Below are positions 8,158 to 18,566 of a DNA stretch of 64,000 nucleotides, piece by piece. The notes beneath the pieces are model-generated. The model did no database searches. It was not told where the DNA came from and saw only the letters and a list, made by a program, of their open reading frames with translations. Where the stretch lies: NCBI RefSeq assembly GCF_001695835.1, contig NZ_MBSO01000004.1, forward strand, positions 1-64,000. Reading direction: 5' to 3'. The DNA is from Ensifer sp. LC11 (GTDB lineage: Bacteria; Pseudomonadota; Alphaproteobacteria; Rhizobiales; Rhizobiaceae). Every line of letters starts with the position of its first letter. The first letter of the stretch is position 1. Made by a program: the position numbers and the translations under genes.

Positions 8158-9585
8158 ATGCTTGAGAAAACCCCCGCTCCGCGACAGGATACCGGCTGGC
8201 GCGCGCTTTTATCCGGCGAAAATGCGGTGCATTCGCTGATCCTCAGCGGCGGCGTCGCGCTGCACGCGCTCAACATCTACGTGGTGACGACCATCATGCC
8301 GTCGATCGTGCGGGAGATCGGCGGCCTCGAATACTACGCCTGGAGCACGACCGTTTTCGTTGCCGCCTCCATTCTTGGGGCCGCACTCTCGGCCCGCATG
8401 CTCGGTGCTGCGGGCGCCGGCGGGGCCTATGCGATCGGCGCCATCGTCTTCGGCCTCGGCACGCTGTTCTGCGCCATCGCCCCCTCCATGGCGGTGCTGC
8501 TTGCCGGCCGCGCGATCCAGGGCTTTGGTGGCGGTCTGCTCTATGCGCTCGCCTATGGCGTGATCCGCCAGGTCTTCCGACCGGAGCTTTGGACGCGGGC
8601 GATCGGCCTGATATCGGCCACCTGGGGCACAGCGACCTTGATCGGCCCCGCCGTCGGCGGCATGTTTGCCGAGTTCGCCCATTGGCGTGCAGCCTTCTGG
8701 TCGCTCCTGCCGCTGACGGCGCTGCTGGCCATGCTTGCCTTCTCGACCCTGCCCCGCCAGGCAGCGGCCGAAGAGGGCCGTACGCCGCTGCCCCTGCTGC
8801 AATTGTTGCTGCTCGTCGGTATCGTTCTGGCGCTTTCGGTCGCAAGCACGCTGACGACCACCATCGAGCAGCTGAGCTGCGTCGGCATTGCGGTCCTTCT
8901 GTTTCCGGGCCTGCTGCTCGTCGAGCGGCGTGCTGCCGGAAAGCTCCTGCCCTCCGGCAGCTTCACGCTCGCCTCCCCGCTCGCCGCCCTTTATGCTACG
9001 ATCACCCTGCTGATGGTCGGCCTGCAGCCGGAAATTTACGTGCCGTACCTGTTGCAGGAACTGCATGAGCTGTCGCCGTTGGTAGCCGGCTACATTGCGG
9101 CGCTGATGTCGATCGGCTGGACGGCAGGATCGATGACAAGTGCCCATTGGCACGGGGAACGGGCGAAACGGACGATCTTTGCCGGCCCGGCGTTCGGCTT
9201 CGTCGGTCTTGCCTTGATCGCCGTCTTCATGCCGATGGCAGCGACGGAATTCTCTGTCATCGCCGCACCGCTCTGCATCGGCATCATGGCGGTCGGTTTC
9301 GGCATGGGGTTTGCGTGGCCGCACATCGTCACGGCCGTCTACGAGTTTGCGCCCGACGGTGAAGCGGAGAAGGCAGCGAGTTCGATTACAACGGTGCAGC
9401 TCTTTGCCGCCGCACTCGGCGCGGCACTGGCCGGATTGACCGCCAATCTCTCCGGTATCGAAACGCCATCGGAAGAAGGCGTGGCGATGGCTGCGACCTG
9501 GCTCTTCTGGCTGTTCGCGCTGATGCCGGCGCTGGCAGTGCTGACCGCCAGACGTGTCTGGCGGTCGAGACGGACGACCGCTTAG
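8158..9585 (+). CDS. MFS transporter
   Basis: This is a 475-residue, roughly 14-segment major facilitator with an early GRAIQGFGGGLLYA motif-C-like stretch and the ARMLGAAGAG loop. It resembles drug:proton antiporters, but the substrate cannot be inferred. The start is ATG 8158 (MLEKTPAPRQ); the frame upstream of it is not membrane-like. It follows the ECF41 gene by 147 bases on the same strand without a clear terminator, so co-transcription is possible but no second ECF41 promoter was seen. Confidence 0.8.
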   Translation: MLEKTPAPRQDTGWRALLSGENAVHSLILSGGVALHALNIYVVTTIMPSIVREIGGLEYYAWSTTVFVAASILGAALSARMLGAAGAGGAYAIGAIVFGLGTLFCAIAPSMAVLLAGRAIQGFGGGLLYALAYGVIRQVFRPELWTRAIGLISATWGTATLIGPAVGGMFAEFAHWRAAFWSLLPLTALLAMLAFSTLPRQAAAEEGRTPLPLLQLLLLVGIVLALSVASTLTTTIEQLSCVGIAVLLFPGLLLVERRAAGKLLPSGSFTLASPLAALYATITLLMVGLQPEIYVPYLLQELHELSPLVAGYIAALMSIGWTAGSMTSAHWHGERAKRTIFAGPAFGFVGLALIAVFMPMAATEFSVIAAPLCIGIMAVGFGMGFAWPHIVTAVYEFAPDGEAEKAASSITTVQLFAAALGAALAGLTANLSGIETPSEEGVAMAATWLFWLFALMPALAVLTARRVWRSRRTTA

Positions 9586-9652
9586 GCGCGGGCGCATGCG
9601 CAGGCCCGCCCGGACCCGCGAACGCAAGGCGTGGCACCCTTAGGAGGAGACT

Positions 9653-10468
9653 ATGAACGCCGAGAGGATCGGCCTTCATGGCGTGCAGGAGACCATGTTG
9701 GTTACGCTCCGGGCAAAGGCCGCGGAAAGCGCGCTGCCGGATACCCTGCTCAATGATCACTTTGCCGCCGAACTGATGCGGCGGCTCGACGGCCCGGCGC
9801 ATGCACCCGATATCGGCCATGACATGATGATCGGCATTGCAGTGCGGGCCCACATGCTCGACCGATGGACCAGCGCCTTCACTGAGCGCCACCCGGACGC
9901 GGTCGTGCTCAATCTCGGTTGCGGGCTCGACACGCGGGTGCTGCGGCTCGATCCGCCCGCCTCAGTCTCATGGTTCGACGTCGACTTTCCCGACGTGATC
10001 GCCTTGCGGCAACGGCTTTTCCCCGATCGGGCCGGCTGCACGGCGATCGCGTCGTCGATAACCGAGCGGGACTGGATCGACGCCATCCCGAACGACCGGC
10101 CAGTGATCGTCGTTGCCGAGGGGGTGCTGCCCTATCTCAGCGATCAGCAGGTCCGTGATCTCCTCAGACGGATCGTGTCCTGTCTTGCCGGCGGCGAAAT
10201 CGTCTTCGACGCCTATAGCCACCTCGGCCTCGAGATGCTGCGCTTCAACTCGGCCTTGCGTGCAACAGGGGCAGAACTTCGCTGGGGGATGGAGGACGCG
10301 CGGGCGCTTGAGCGGGAATTGCCCGGCCTGACCTTGCTCGAAGAGATCAGCGAATATGATGCCGCTCAGCTCGCGCGCCTGTCGCCGATGGCCCGCATCG
10401 CCGCCCATGTCGTCAGTGTCCTGCCGATGCTGCGGCGGATGGGTCGACTGCTGCGCTATCGCTTCTGA
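9653..10468 (+). CDS. Class I SAM-dependent methyltransferase (LCMT/TcmP-like O-methyltransferase)
   Basis: The 271-residue protein has the leucine-carboxymethyltransferase/polyketide O-methyltransferase fold: VVLNLGCGLDTRVLRL is the SAM motif I (about 83-98), followed by WFDVDFPDVIALRQ (acidic SAM ribose ligand) and VVAEGVLPYLS. The acceptor is unknown. AGGAGG-like bases precede ATG 9653. It stands alone between an MFS gene and a convergent lipoprotein gene. Confidence 0.82.
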   Translation: MNAERIGLHGVQETMLVTLRAKAAESALPDTLLNDHFAAELMRRLDGPAHAPDIGHDMMIGIAVRAHMLDRWTSAFTERHPDAVVLNLGCGLDTRVLRLDPPASVSWFDVDFPDVIALRQRLFPDRAGCTAIASSITERDWIDAIPNDRPVIVVAEGVLPYLSDQQVRDLLRRIVSCLAGGEIVFDAYSHLGLEMLRFNSALRATGAELRWGMEDARALERELPGLTLLEEISEYDAAQLARLSPMARIAAHVVSVLPMLRRMGRLLRYRF

Positions 10469-10480
10469 CGGCACGAAAAA

Positions 10481-10505
10481 GGGCTGCGCCGTGCAGCGCA
10501 GCCCT
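10481..10505 (-). terminator. Bidirectional hairpin between methyltransferase and OmpA-like gene
   Basis: GGGCTGCGC and GCGCAGCCC arms form a strong stem. On the minus strand the tail is TTTTTCG, and on the plus strand it is TTCG. It most likely ends the OmpA-like transcript and may also serve the convergent methyltransferase gene. Confidence 0.7.
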
Positions 10506-10533
10506 TCGATTGCAAGCGATGATCTTGCGCTGA

Positions 10534-11196
10534 TCAGGCCTTGATCGGCGCGATCGAGATCTCGACGCGGCGGTTCTGCGCCCGGCCGGCTTCCGAACCG
10601 TTGGAAGCGATCGGACGCTCCTTGCCGTAGCCCATGGCCGACATGCGGCGCTGGTCGACGCCCTGGCTTGCCAGATAGTTGGCAACCGAAGCGGCACGGC
10701 GCTCGGAAAGGCCCTGGTTGTAGGAGGCGCTGCCGGTCGCATCGGTGTGGCCATCGACATCGATCATCGTCTTGTTGAACTTGCGCAGCACGATCGCCAC
10801 CGAGTTCAACGTGTCGTAGAAGGCCGGGATCACCTGGTCGCGATCGGTCGCAAAAGTGATGTTGGACGGCATGTTGAGGATGATGCGGTCACCGGCGCGG
10901 GTCACCGATACGCCGGTGCCCTGAAGCTGGGCGCGCAGTTCCGCTTCCTGGTTGTCCATGTAGTTGCCGATCAGGCCGCCGCCGAGGCCGCCGATGGCAG
11001 CACCGACAAGCGCCGAGTCGCGCCGTCCTGCAGCACTGCCGCCGACCAGCAGACCGGTCGCTGCACCGAGGCCCGCGCCGATCAGCGCGCCACCGGCCGT
11101 GTTCGACATCTTCTGCTCGCCCGTATAGGGATCGGTGGTGGTGCATCCCGAAAGATAGATGGCCGCAACAGCCAGAATGGCGCATTTCTTGATCAT
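10534..11196 (-). CDS. OmpA-family peptidoglycan-associated outer-membrane lipoprotein
   Basis: A 220-residue precursor with a lipoprotein signal peptide and lipobox LSGC (Cys16). Next come a Gly-rich glycine-zipper region (about 30-80, AGGALIGAGLGAATG...) and a C-terminal OmpA peptidoglycan-binding domain with VDGHTDATGSASYNQGLSERRA and NRRVEI. It should tether the outer membrane to murein. The start is ATG 11196 (MIKKCAILA), giving a proper signal peptide, with GGGGA upstream; ATGs further up would bury the signal sequence. Confidence 0.9.
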   Translation of the reverse strand: MIKKCAILAVAAIYLSGCTTTDPYTGEQKMSNTAGGALIGAGLGAATGLLVGGSAAGRRDSALVGAAIGGLGGGLIGNYMDNQEAELRAQLQGTGVSVTRAGDRIILNMPSNITFATDRDQVIPAFYDTLNSVAIVLRKFNKTMIDVDGHTDATGSASYNQGLSERRAASVANYLASQGVDQRRMSAMGYGKERPIASNGSEAGRAQNRRVEISIAPIKA

Positions 11197-11451
11197 GGAA
11201 TCAGTTATCCCCATTGGTGCTCGAAGTTGCTTCATACTACGGATTGCGGCAGGAAGATGAAGAGACGTCCCAATCACGCCATGGTTTACCGGCAAATGCC
11301 GCTTAGCCGGCGGTTGGCGTGCTGATCGGGACACACACTAACCGATCCTTCACACGCCCTTGATAGGACAGGTACCTGAAGCTGGACGAAGAAATGCTTG
11401 CGCGGTTTTCCGCTCGCGTCCCGTCCGGCGATGACAAAGAGGCAAGATTTT

Positions 11452-12090
11452 ATGGCAATCGAGTTCGGCGATACGCAACGCAGTCTCAGCGACACGCTCA
11501 ATGGCATGATTGCCTCCATCCGCGGCGAGACGATTACCCTTCGCGAGTTGATGACCGAAATCGGCGAACAGGGCTTCCTGCTGCTGTGCGCCCTGCTGAC
11601 GCTGCCGTTCCTGTTGCCGGTGTCGATCCCCGGCGTCAGCACCGTCTTCGGCGCGGCAATCATCCTCATTTCCGTTTCGATCACGCTCAATCGCCTGCCC
11701 TGGATGCCGCAGCGCATTCTCGACCGCAAGATCGAGACCGAAAAGCTGGTACCGACGCTGCAAAAGGGCGCGAGCCTCGTCTCCAAGCTCGACCGCTACG
11801 TCCGACCGCGCCTGGGCTTTCTGACGCAAGGGGCGGTGATGAACCGCTTCAACGGGCTGATGATCATGGCGGGCGGCGTGCTTCTGATGTTCCCGCTCGG
11901 GCTGATCCCACTGTCGAACACGCTCCCGGGGATCGCGATCCTCCTGCTCTCGCTCGGCATCATCCAGCGCGACGGGCTGATGGTCGCGGGCGGCTATCTC
12001 TTCCTGATTGCGACGACTGTGTACTTCACCGTACTTGCCTACATGGCCTTCGCCGCCGGCCAGGGCCTCTCGACGTTCTTCGTCTCCTGA
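11452..12090 (+). CDS. exoD: ExoD-family exopolysaccharide synthesis membrane protein
   Basis: The 212-residue protein matches the ExoD family, with the conserved GEQGFLLLCALLTLPFLLPVSIPGVSTVFGAAIILIS block (about 38-75) and two later transmembrane pairs ending at the C-terminus. ExoD affects exopolysaccharide production, alkaline tolerance and nodule invasion in Sinorhizobium; its biochemical role is unknown. ATG 11452 is preceded by AGAGG. Rhizobia may have several exoD-like paralogues, so the symbol is by family. Confidence 0.82.
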   Translation: MAIEFGDTQRSLSDTLNGMIASIRGETITLRELMTEIGEQGFLLLCALLTLPFLLPVSIPGVSTVFGAAIILISVSITLNRLPWMPQRILDRKIETEKLVPTLQKGASLVSKLDRYVRPRLGFLTQGAVMNRFNGLMIMAGGVLLMFPLGLIPLSNTLPGIAILLLSLGIIQRDGLMVAGGYLFLIATTVYFTVLAYMAFAAGQGLSTFFVS

Positions 12091-12147
12091 CACGCATACG
12101 CCTGCCAAGGGCGGAACGGCCCGGCAAATCGGCCGGGCGCAACCGTT

Positions 12148-12501
12148 TTAGGCAGCCAGACCACCAAAGGCCCGGTAGCTGGCGAAATCGGTGCGGATGC
12201 CGAGGGTATTCATAAGCGCCGCACGATCGAGACCGAGTTCGCGGTCGAACTCGATGAGAGCGGCGGCCACCTTCGGCGCGACATCGGCATTGGTAAATTC
12301 GATCATTGTGATGAAGTCGAACTGGCCGGGACCGGCATGCTGCTCCAGGAACAGGTCCTTCACATAGCCATCCTGCTTGCGGATGACGGCCAGCGTCTTG
12401 TCCACCAGTTCGACGAACTGCTGCCGCGCCTCGACCGGCACGGTATATTTGTTGATGCGGTAAAGCGGCGCCACAACTGCTGTCGTCGATAGGCTGCTCA
12501 T
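12148..12501 (-). CDS. ABM-domain (antibiotic biosynthesis monooxygenase-like) protein, probable SoxR-type target
   Basis: A 117-residue single-domain protein with the dimeric alpha-beta-barrel ABM pattern (RINKYTVPVEARQQFVELV...KQDGYVKDLF...FITMIEFTN). ABM proteins are cofactor-free monooxygenases or quinone-interacting proteins. The promoter carries a SoxR-type dyad with 19-base spacing (12541-12566). In Pseudomonas and Streptomyces, SoxR regulates small ABM-type monooxygenase genes, which supports a redox-cycling response role. The substrate is unknown, and no soxR gene is in the window. Confidence 0.78.
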   Translation of the reverse strand: MSSLSTTAVVAPLYRINKYTVPVEARQQFVELVDKTLAVIRKQDGYVKDLFLEQHAGPGQFDFITMIEFTNADVAPKVAAALIEFDRELGLDRAALMNTLGIRTDFASYRAFGGLAA

Positions 12502-12540
12502 TGCTCTTTCCCTCTGTCACTTTTGAACAGGAGCAGTCGT

Positions 12541-12566
12541 ACGACCTCAAGTAAAGTTGAGGTCAA
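12541..12566 (-). promoter_or_regulatory. SoxR/MerR-type promoter with 19-bp spacer
   Basis: CCTCAAGTAAAGTTGAGG (12545-12562) is within two bases of the SoxR box CCTCAAGTTAACTTGAGG. The dyad extends to 8-base arms (12543-12550 and 12557-12564). On the minus strand it sits between a -35 TTGACC (12566-12561) and a -10-like TACGAC (12541-12536) separated by 19 bases, the over-long spacer characteristic of MerR/SoxR-activated promoters. Confidence 0.85.
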
Positions 12567-12599
12567 TAGAGGTCTATCGCATTTTGTTTGCGCGATCGC

Positions 12600-13625
12600 T
12601 CAGCCGGAAACGCCCCTGAGGACATTGGCGACGTTGAGCCCAATCTCCGGCACGCCATAACCGCCCTCCATGCAGACGACGACTGGCAGGCCTGTGCGCT
12701 TCAGCGCCTCGCCCATGCGGATGTAATCTTCGGACGTCAGCCGGAAGAACGAGATCGGATCGCGCTCGAAGGTATCGACGCCGAGCGAGACGACCAGCGC
12801 CTCGGCGCCGAAGGCGGCGATGCGTGACAGCGCATCGGCCATGGCTGATGACCAGACGTCGAAGCCGGTGCGGCGCGGCAGGGGATAGTTCTTCGTCGTG
12901 CCCAGCCCTTCGCCGGCCCCCTCCTCGTCGGCAAAGCCGAGGAAGTAGGGAAAGGCATCAACCGGATCGCCATGCAGCGAGGCGAAATAGACGTCGCCGC
13001 GCTCGTAGAAGATGTCCTGGGTGCCGTTGCCGTGGTGGAAATCGACGTCGAGCACGGCGACCTTGCGGGCTCCATGGTCGCGCAGGCGCTGGGCGGCGCA
13101 GGCGGCATTGTTGATGAAGGAGTAGCCGCCATAGAGATCGATCGCCGCGTGGTGGCCGGGCGGACGGCAGAGCGCGAAGGCGGCCCGATTGCCGACATGG
13201 ATATGATCGGCGGCCGAGAGGGCACAGTCCATAGCCGCCCTTGCGGCGGCATAGGTGCCCTCGGTGATCGCCGTCTCCGCGGCGAAGGAATAATAGCCGA
13301 GCGCGCCGTCGATGTCCCGGGGCGGATGCTGGCGCATGCGCCGGGCCGGAAAACAGGTTGCAATCGCCTCGCCGCGGTAACCGTCGGCGACCCAGCGCGA
13401 CCAAGCGGTTTCAAGGAAATCGAGATAATCAGGCGCGTGAAGCTTGAGGGCGACGTCGAGGCGGTGACGCTCGGGGGCCGCGACATCGTTGAACCCCGCC
13501 TCCCTCACCGCCGCCAAAATCCATTCGGCACGAAATGGCGCTTCGAAGGGTGCCACCAGTTCGCCGCCGAAGAGCTCGGTCCTGGCGTCGCGGAGCTTGT
13601 GGTCTTCGGTGTAGAATATGCGCAT
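12600..13625 (-). CDS. Acetylpolyamine amidohydrolase / class II HDAC-like deacetylase
   Basis: The 341-residue protein is a zinc-dependent deacetylase of the arginase-deacetylase fold. Visible are the HH dyad in RPPGHHA (His158/159), metal ligands in VLDVDFHHGNGTQD (Asp195, His197), the third Asp in GVDTFERDP and the catalytic Tyr region in CMEGGYGV. Length and motif spacing fit bacterial acetylpolyamine amidohydrolases such as the Mycoplana ramosa enzyme. It stands alone, ending 34 bases before the SoxR-type promoter of the next gene. AcuC-like acetoin function is less likely because no acuA/acuB is nearby. Confidence 0.88.
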   Translation of the reverse strand: MRIFYTEDHKLRDARTELFGGELVAPFEAPFRAEWILAAVREAGFNDVAAPERHRLDVALKLHAPDYLDFLETAWSRWVADGYRGEAIATCFPARRMRQHPPRDIDGALGYYSFAAETAITEGTYAAARAAMDCALSAADHIHVGNRAAFALCRPPGHHAAIDLYGGYSFINNAACAAQRLRDHGARKVAVLDVDFHHGNGTQDIFYERGDVYFASLHGDPVDAFPYFLGFADEEGAGEGLGTTKNYPLPRRTGFDVWSSAMADALSRIAAFGAEALVVSLGVDTFERDPISFFRLTSEDYIRMGEALKRTGLPVVVCMEGGYGVPEIGLNVANVLRGVSG

Positions 13626-13698
13626 GGGGTGTCCTCAGAGGCTATGAACCGGTGCCGGTAGCCTAACTAAGGCTTCGGGCTTGGCAACCTTGTGGATG

Positions 13699-13878
13699 CC
13701 CCTCATCCGGCCTGCCGGCCACCTTCTCCCCGCAAGCGGGGCGAAGGGAGACTCGCGGCAACCGCTCGCCCTCACTTCCCGCACTCCTGTTTCTCCGGTG
13801 AGGGGTGCGCAGGACGATCAGTCGGCGGTCTGCCACGTCCCCTCTCCCCGCCTGCGGGGAGAGGGTTAGGGTGAGGGG
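13699..13878. repeat. RIME-like palindromic intergenic repeat
   Basis: This is a roughly 180-base element with inverted ends (CCCCTCATCC at 13699-13708, GGTGAGGGG at 13870-13878) and internal GC hairpins: CCGGCCTGCCGG, CCCCGCAAGCGGGG, and CTCTCCCCGCCTGCGGGGAGAG near 13842-13863. It resembles the large palindromic RIME/REP-like elements scattered between rhizobial genes. It separates the deacetylase and acetyltransferase genes. Confidence 0.75.
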
Positions 13879-13903
13879 CGGCAATCACACCACCGACGGT
13901 CCC

Positions 13904-14431
13904 TTAAGCCGCGATCCGCTTGTAAAAGAAGGTCGTGGCGCAAAGGCCGCCTTCCGGCCACATGGCATAATCGGGGATGACGCCGACGCGCTCCCAGCCG
14001 AGGCGCGGATAGATCGCCTCGGCCTCGCTGCCGGTTGCCGTGTCGAGCACCAGCAGCGTCTTTCCGCGCACCGCGGCTTCGTCTTCGACCGCCTCCATCA
14101 GCCGCCGCGCCAGGCCCTTGCCACGGGCGGCGCGGTGCACCAGCAGTTTCTTCAGGTCGCCGCGATGCGGCTGGTTCGGCATTTGCGCGACGCCGACCTG
14201 TACGGTGCCGAGGATGCGGCCCGCCTCCTCCGCTACCATCAGCAGGGTGTCGCCGGCCGCGACCGCTGCGACAACGCCCTGCCAATAGGCAAGCGCGCTT
14301 TCCGGCGGATAGGGCTGCATGAAGCCGACAGAAGCGCCGCCCTCGACGCAATCGGAGAGCACTTCGGCAAGCGCCGGGATGGCGGCACGCGCTTGCGCCT
14401 CATCGAGCAGGCGGATCAAAATATCGGACAT
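13904..14431 (-). CDS. GNAT-family N-acetyltransferase
   Basis: A 175-residue GNAT protein with the acetyl-CoA binding strand-loop KKLLVHRAARGKGLARRLMEAVEDEA (about 106-131), containing the R/Q-x-x-G-x-G/A motif as RGKGLA, and a C-terminal YPRLGWERVGVIPDYAMWPEG. The acceptor is unknown. Its ATG (14431) lies two bases after the stop of the upstream HTH-cupin regulator, so the two form an operon; such regulator-acetyltransferase pairs often act in detoxification or polyamine chemistry. Confidence 0.87.
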   Translation of the reverse strand: MSDILIRLLDEAQARAAIPALAEVLSDCVEGGASVGFMQPYPPESALAYWQGVVAAVAAGDTLLMVAEEAGRILGTVQVGVAQMPNQPHRGDLKKLLVHRAARGKGLARRLMEAVEDEAAVRGKTLLVLDTATGSEAEAIYPRLGWERVGVIPDYAMWPEGGLCATTFFYKRIAA

Positions 14432-14433
14432 GG

Positions 14434-15012
14434 TCAAACCTTGGTGCGGCAAAGGATGACGGCATAATGAGCCGGCTCATCGTGGGGGTTGTGAAAGATG
14501 TGGCCGTATTCCAGGCCCATGAACAGGCAATCACCCGCCTCAAGCGAATGAGAGCCGGATTCGGTTGTCATCTCCAGCCGACCGGAGAAGAGCCAGAGGT
14601 GCTGGGTGATGCCTCTGTCCGATGGCTGCCGCTCGAACACCACGCGCGCGCCCGGCGGAAATTCGACCTCGACGATATCGACCGGGGAACCAAGCCCATC
14701 CGGCGAGACCGAGCGGCGCAGATAGCCGGATTCCGGGTCGCGCCAAAGGCGTTGGTCGGCGCGCCTTGCAACCGGCGACGCCTCCTTCGCCTCAAAGGCA
14801 AAGAGAGCCGAAAGCGTGGTTGAGAGCGCGCTGCAAAGCCTGGCGAGAAGCTGCGCCGTCGGGCTCGCCTCGCCGCGCTCGATGCGCGAGATCATCGCGC
14901 GGCTGACGCCGGAACTGGCGGCGAGCTCATCGAGCGTCAGGTTGCGCTCGTTACGCAGCGTGCGGATCCGCTCGCCGATGGCATATTCGAGGCGGTCGGT
15001 GACGTTTTCCAT
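14434..15012 (-). CDS. XRE-family HTH regulator with C-terminal cupin sensor domain
   Basis: About 192 residues: an N-terminal XRE helix-turn-helix (RIRTLRNERNLTLDELAASSGVSRAMISRIERGEASP, roughly 14-50) and a C-terminal cupin (about 110-190; GDCLFMGLEYGHIFHNPHDEP). Such regulators sense a small metabolite and control adjacent genes. It is upstream of a GNAT gene in the same operon and divergent from an MFS gene (15221), the probable regulon. The start is either ATG 15012 or ATG 15027; an inverted repeat (15017-15033) overlaps the latter, so I favour 15012. Confidence 0.87.
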   Translation of the reverse strand: MENVTDRLEYAIGERIRTLRNERNLTLDELAASSGVSRAMISRIERGEASPTAQLLARLCSALSTTLSALFAFEAKEASPVARRADQRLWRDPESGYLRRSVSPDGLGSPVDIVEVEFPPGARVVFERQPSDRGITQHLWLFSGRLEMTTESGSHSLEAGDCLFMGLEYGHIFHNPHDEPAHYAVILCRTKV

Positions 15013-15016
15013 TATT

Positions 15017-15033
15017 TGAGATTGCATTTCTCA
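15017..15033. promoter_or_regulatory. Candidate operator of the HTH-cupin regulator
   Basis: TGAGATTGCATTTCTCA has 5-base inverted arms (TGAGA/TCTCA) around 7 bases, directly at the start of the regulator gene. Position and size fit an autoregulatory operator for an XRE-type dimer, but no experimental consensus is known to me. Confidence 0.45.
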
Positions 15034-15220
15034 TATAGTGGAGTCAAGAGTGGGAAAGACCGAAAATACGGGCATGCGATGCCGCTTTGGCGACAGCGAA
15101 ATCGCCGTGTTTCCGCTATGGTGGCGCCCAAACCGTGGAAAACGAGAAATGCTTACGCTTCAACACTTTAGATAATCCTCAATTGTCGCGCCACACGCGG
15201 ATCCCATTGACAGGTTGGAC

Positions 15221-16462
15221 ATGACAAAGCAGCCCTCCTCGCTGACCTCGATCGCCAGCATCGTCACTTCGATGACGGCGGTGGCGATCGGCAACGGCAT
15301 GATGCTCGCCTATGTACCCTTTGCGCTGACGCGCTCGGACGCGCCGGACTGGGTGCCGGGTGCTGCCGTCACCATGATCGCCTTCGGCGGGCTGATCGGC
15401 TGCGTCATCGCCGGACCGATGATCCGCCGCGTCGGCCATGCGCGCGCGTTCTCCTGCTCGATGGCACTCGTCATCCTCTCGGCGCTGGCGATCGCCCTCG
15501 GCATGCACCCGCTTGTCTGGGTGCTTGCCCGCGGCCTTTACGGTGCATCCGGCAACACCAATTTCATCATCGCCCAAAGCTGGCTCAATCATGCGAGCCA
15601 AAATCACTGGCGCGGCAAGGCGATGGCGCTGTTCTACATGGCCTATGTCATCGGGCTTGGCACCGGCGCGTGGCTGTTCGGGCAGATCCCGGCCGACGGC
15701 AATCTGCCGCCGCTCGTCACCATCTTCTTCACGGCCCTTGCCCTCCTGCCGATCGGGCTGACGCGGCTGCCGACGCCGCCGGCGCCTGCAAAGGTCAGCA
15801 TCGACATCCCGATGGTCTGGCGCAGTTCGCCGGTCGCCTTCATCGGCGTGCTTGCCGCCGGCGGTCTGTCGATGGTGGTTCAGGGCTTCACGCCGATCTA
15901 TGCGGCCGCCAACAACGTCAGCCAGACCGACGTTGCCAACCTGATGTTCGTCATGCAGTTCGGCTTGATCGCCATCCAGTATCCGATGGGAACGCTGTCT
16001 GATCGGATCGACCGGCGCCTCGTGCTGATCGGCACCTGCCTGTTGATCCTCGCCGCCGGTTTCTTCGCGCTCTCGGCGTCCTTCGGCAATCTGCTCCTCT
16101 TGATGCTGGTCTTCGCGCTCTTTGCCGGCGCGGTCGAGACCGTCTATTCGATCGCCAATGCGCACGCCAACGACCGCACGGATCCTTCGGATTTCGTGCC
16201 GCTTGCCAGTACCATGCTGGTCGCCTGGTCGGCCGCCGCAACAGTGGTGCCGTTGCTGGTGACGCTGCTGATGCCGGTCTTTGGACCGCGCACGTTCATC
16301 TATGCGGCGATGGCGGTTGCGGCCCTCTATGCGCTCTTCGTACTGGCGCGGCTGAAGAAACGGGACGAGGTTCCGGTGGCCGAGCGCGAGGGCTTCGAGA
16401 TCAGGAGTGCGCAGGTGCCGAATGCCGGCGCTCTCGTCGAGGCAGAGGCGAGCGCCGAATAG
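15221..16462 (+). CDS. MFS transporter (YcaD-like)
   Basis: The 413-residue protein has 12 predicted membrane segments, with the MFS loop DRIDRRLVLIG between segments 8 and 9 and a long 'ARGLYGASGNTNFIIAQSWLNHAS' segment resembling YcaD-type permeases. The substrate is unknown. ATG 15221 (MTKQPSS) is preferred over TTG 15215. It is transcribed divergently from the HTH-cupin/GNAT operon across about 190 bases, suggesting control by that regulator. Confidence 0.85.
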   Translation: MTKQPSSLTSIASIVTSMTAVAIGNGMMLAYVPFALTRSDAPDWVPGAAVTMIAFGGLIGCVIAGPMIRRVGHARAFSCSMALVILSALAIALGMHPLVWVLARGLYGASGNTNFIIAQSWLNHASQNHWRGKAMALFYMAYVIGLGTGAWLFGQIPADGNLPPLVTIFFTALALLPIGLTRLPTPPAPAKVSIDIPMVWRSSPVAFIGVLAAGGLSMVVQGFTPIYAAANNVSQTDVANLMFVMQFGLIAIQYPMGTLSDRIDRRLVLIGTCLLILAAGFFALSASFGNLLLLMLVFALFAGAVETVYSIANAHANDRTDPSDFVPLASTMLVAWSAAATVVPLLVTLLMPVFGPRTFIYAAMAVAALYALFVLARLKKRDEVPVAEREGFEIRSAQVPNAGALVEAEASAE

Positions 16463-16523
16463 CCCGATTTATAGTGAACGAAGCCTTCATTTCCCGCTTT
16501 GCGGCGGTTGAAGGCACTGCTAT

Positions 16524-18359
<1,836 letters not shown>

Positions 18360-18390
18360 GGGCCACGTGCAGGTTTCGACGTTTTGGAGA

Positions 18391-18416
18391 GGGCGGCCTT
18401 CGGGTCGCCCTTTTTT
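18391..18416 (+). terminator. Rho-independent terminator of lepA
   Basis: GGGCGGCC and GGTCGCCC arms around TTCG form an 8-bp stem (one G-U), followed by TTTTTT at 18411-18416. It lies 32 bases past the lepA stop. Confidence 0.9.
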
Positions 18417-18533
18417 CATTTGAACCTCCACTCGAGTGAGGCCTTGTGATCGTGAGGACCTTTGGTGTCAAAGGATGTCCGCCGAGGCTAACTAGTAACT
18501 GCGCCCTGCCGACACCGGGGACCTCGGGGTTCG

Positions 18534-18566
18534 TGCTTGGATCCTCGGGTCAAGCCCGAGGATGAC
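18534..18566 (+). repeat. REP-like palindrome, copy A
   Basis: The core CCTCGGGTCAAGCCCGAGG has 7-base arms around TCAAG; the conserved flanks begin TGCTTGGAT and end ATGAC. Copies B (18699-18733, opposite orientation) and C (19039-19073, same orientation) follow. The 389-base gap 18360-18748 holds the lepA terminator, copies A and B, and no gene that I can support. Confidence 0.88.
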
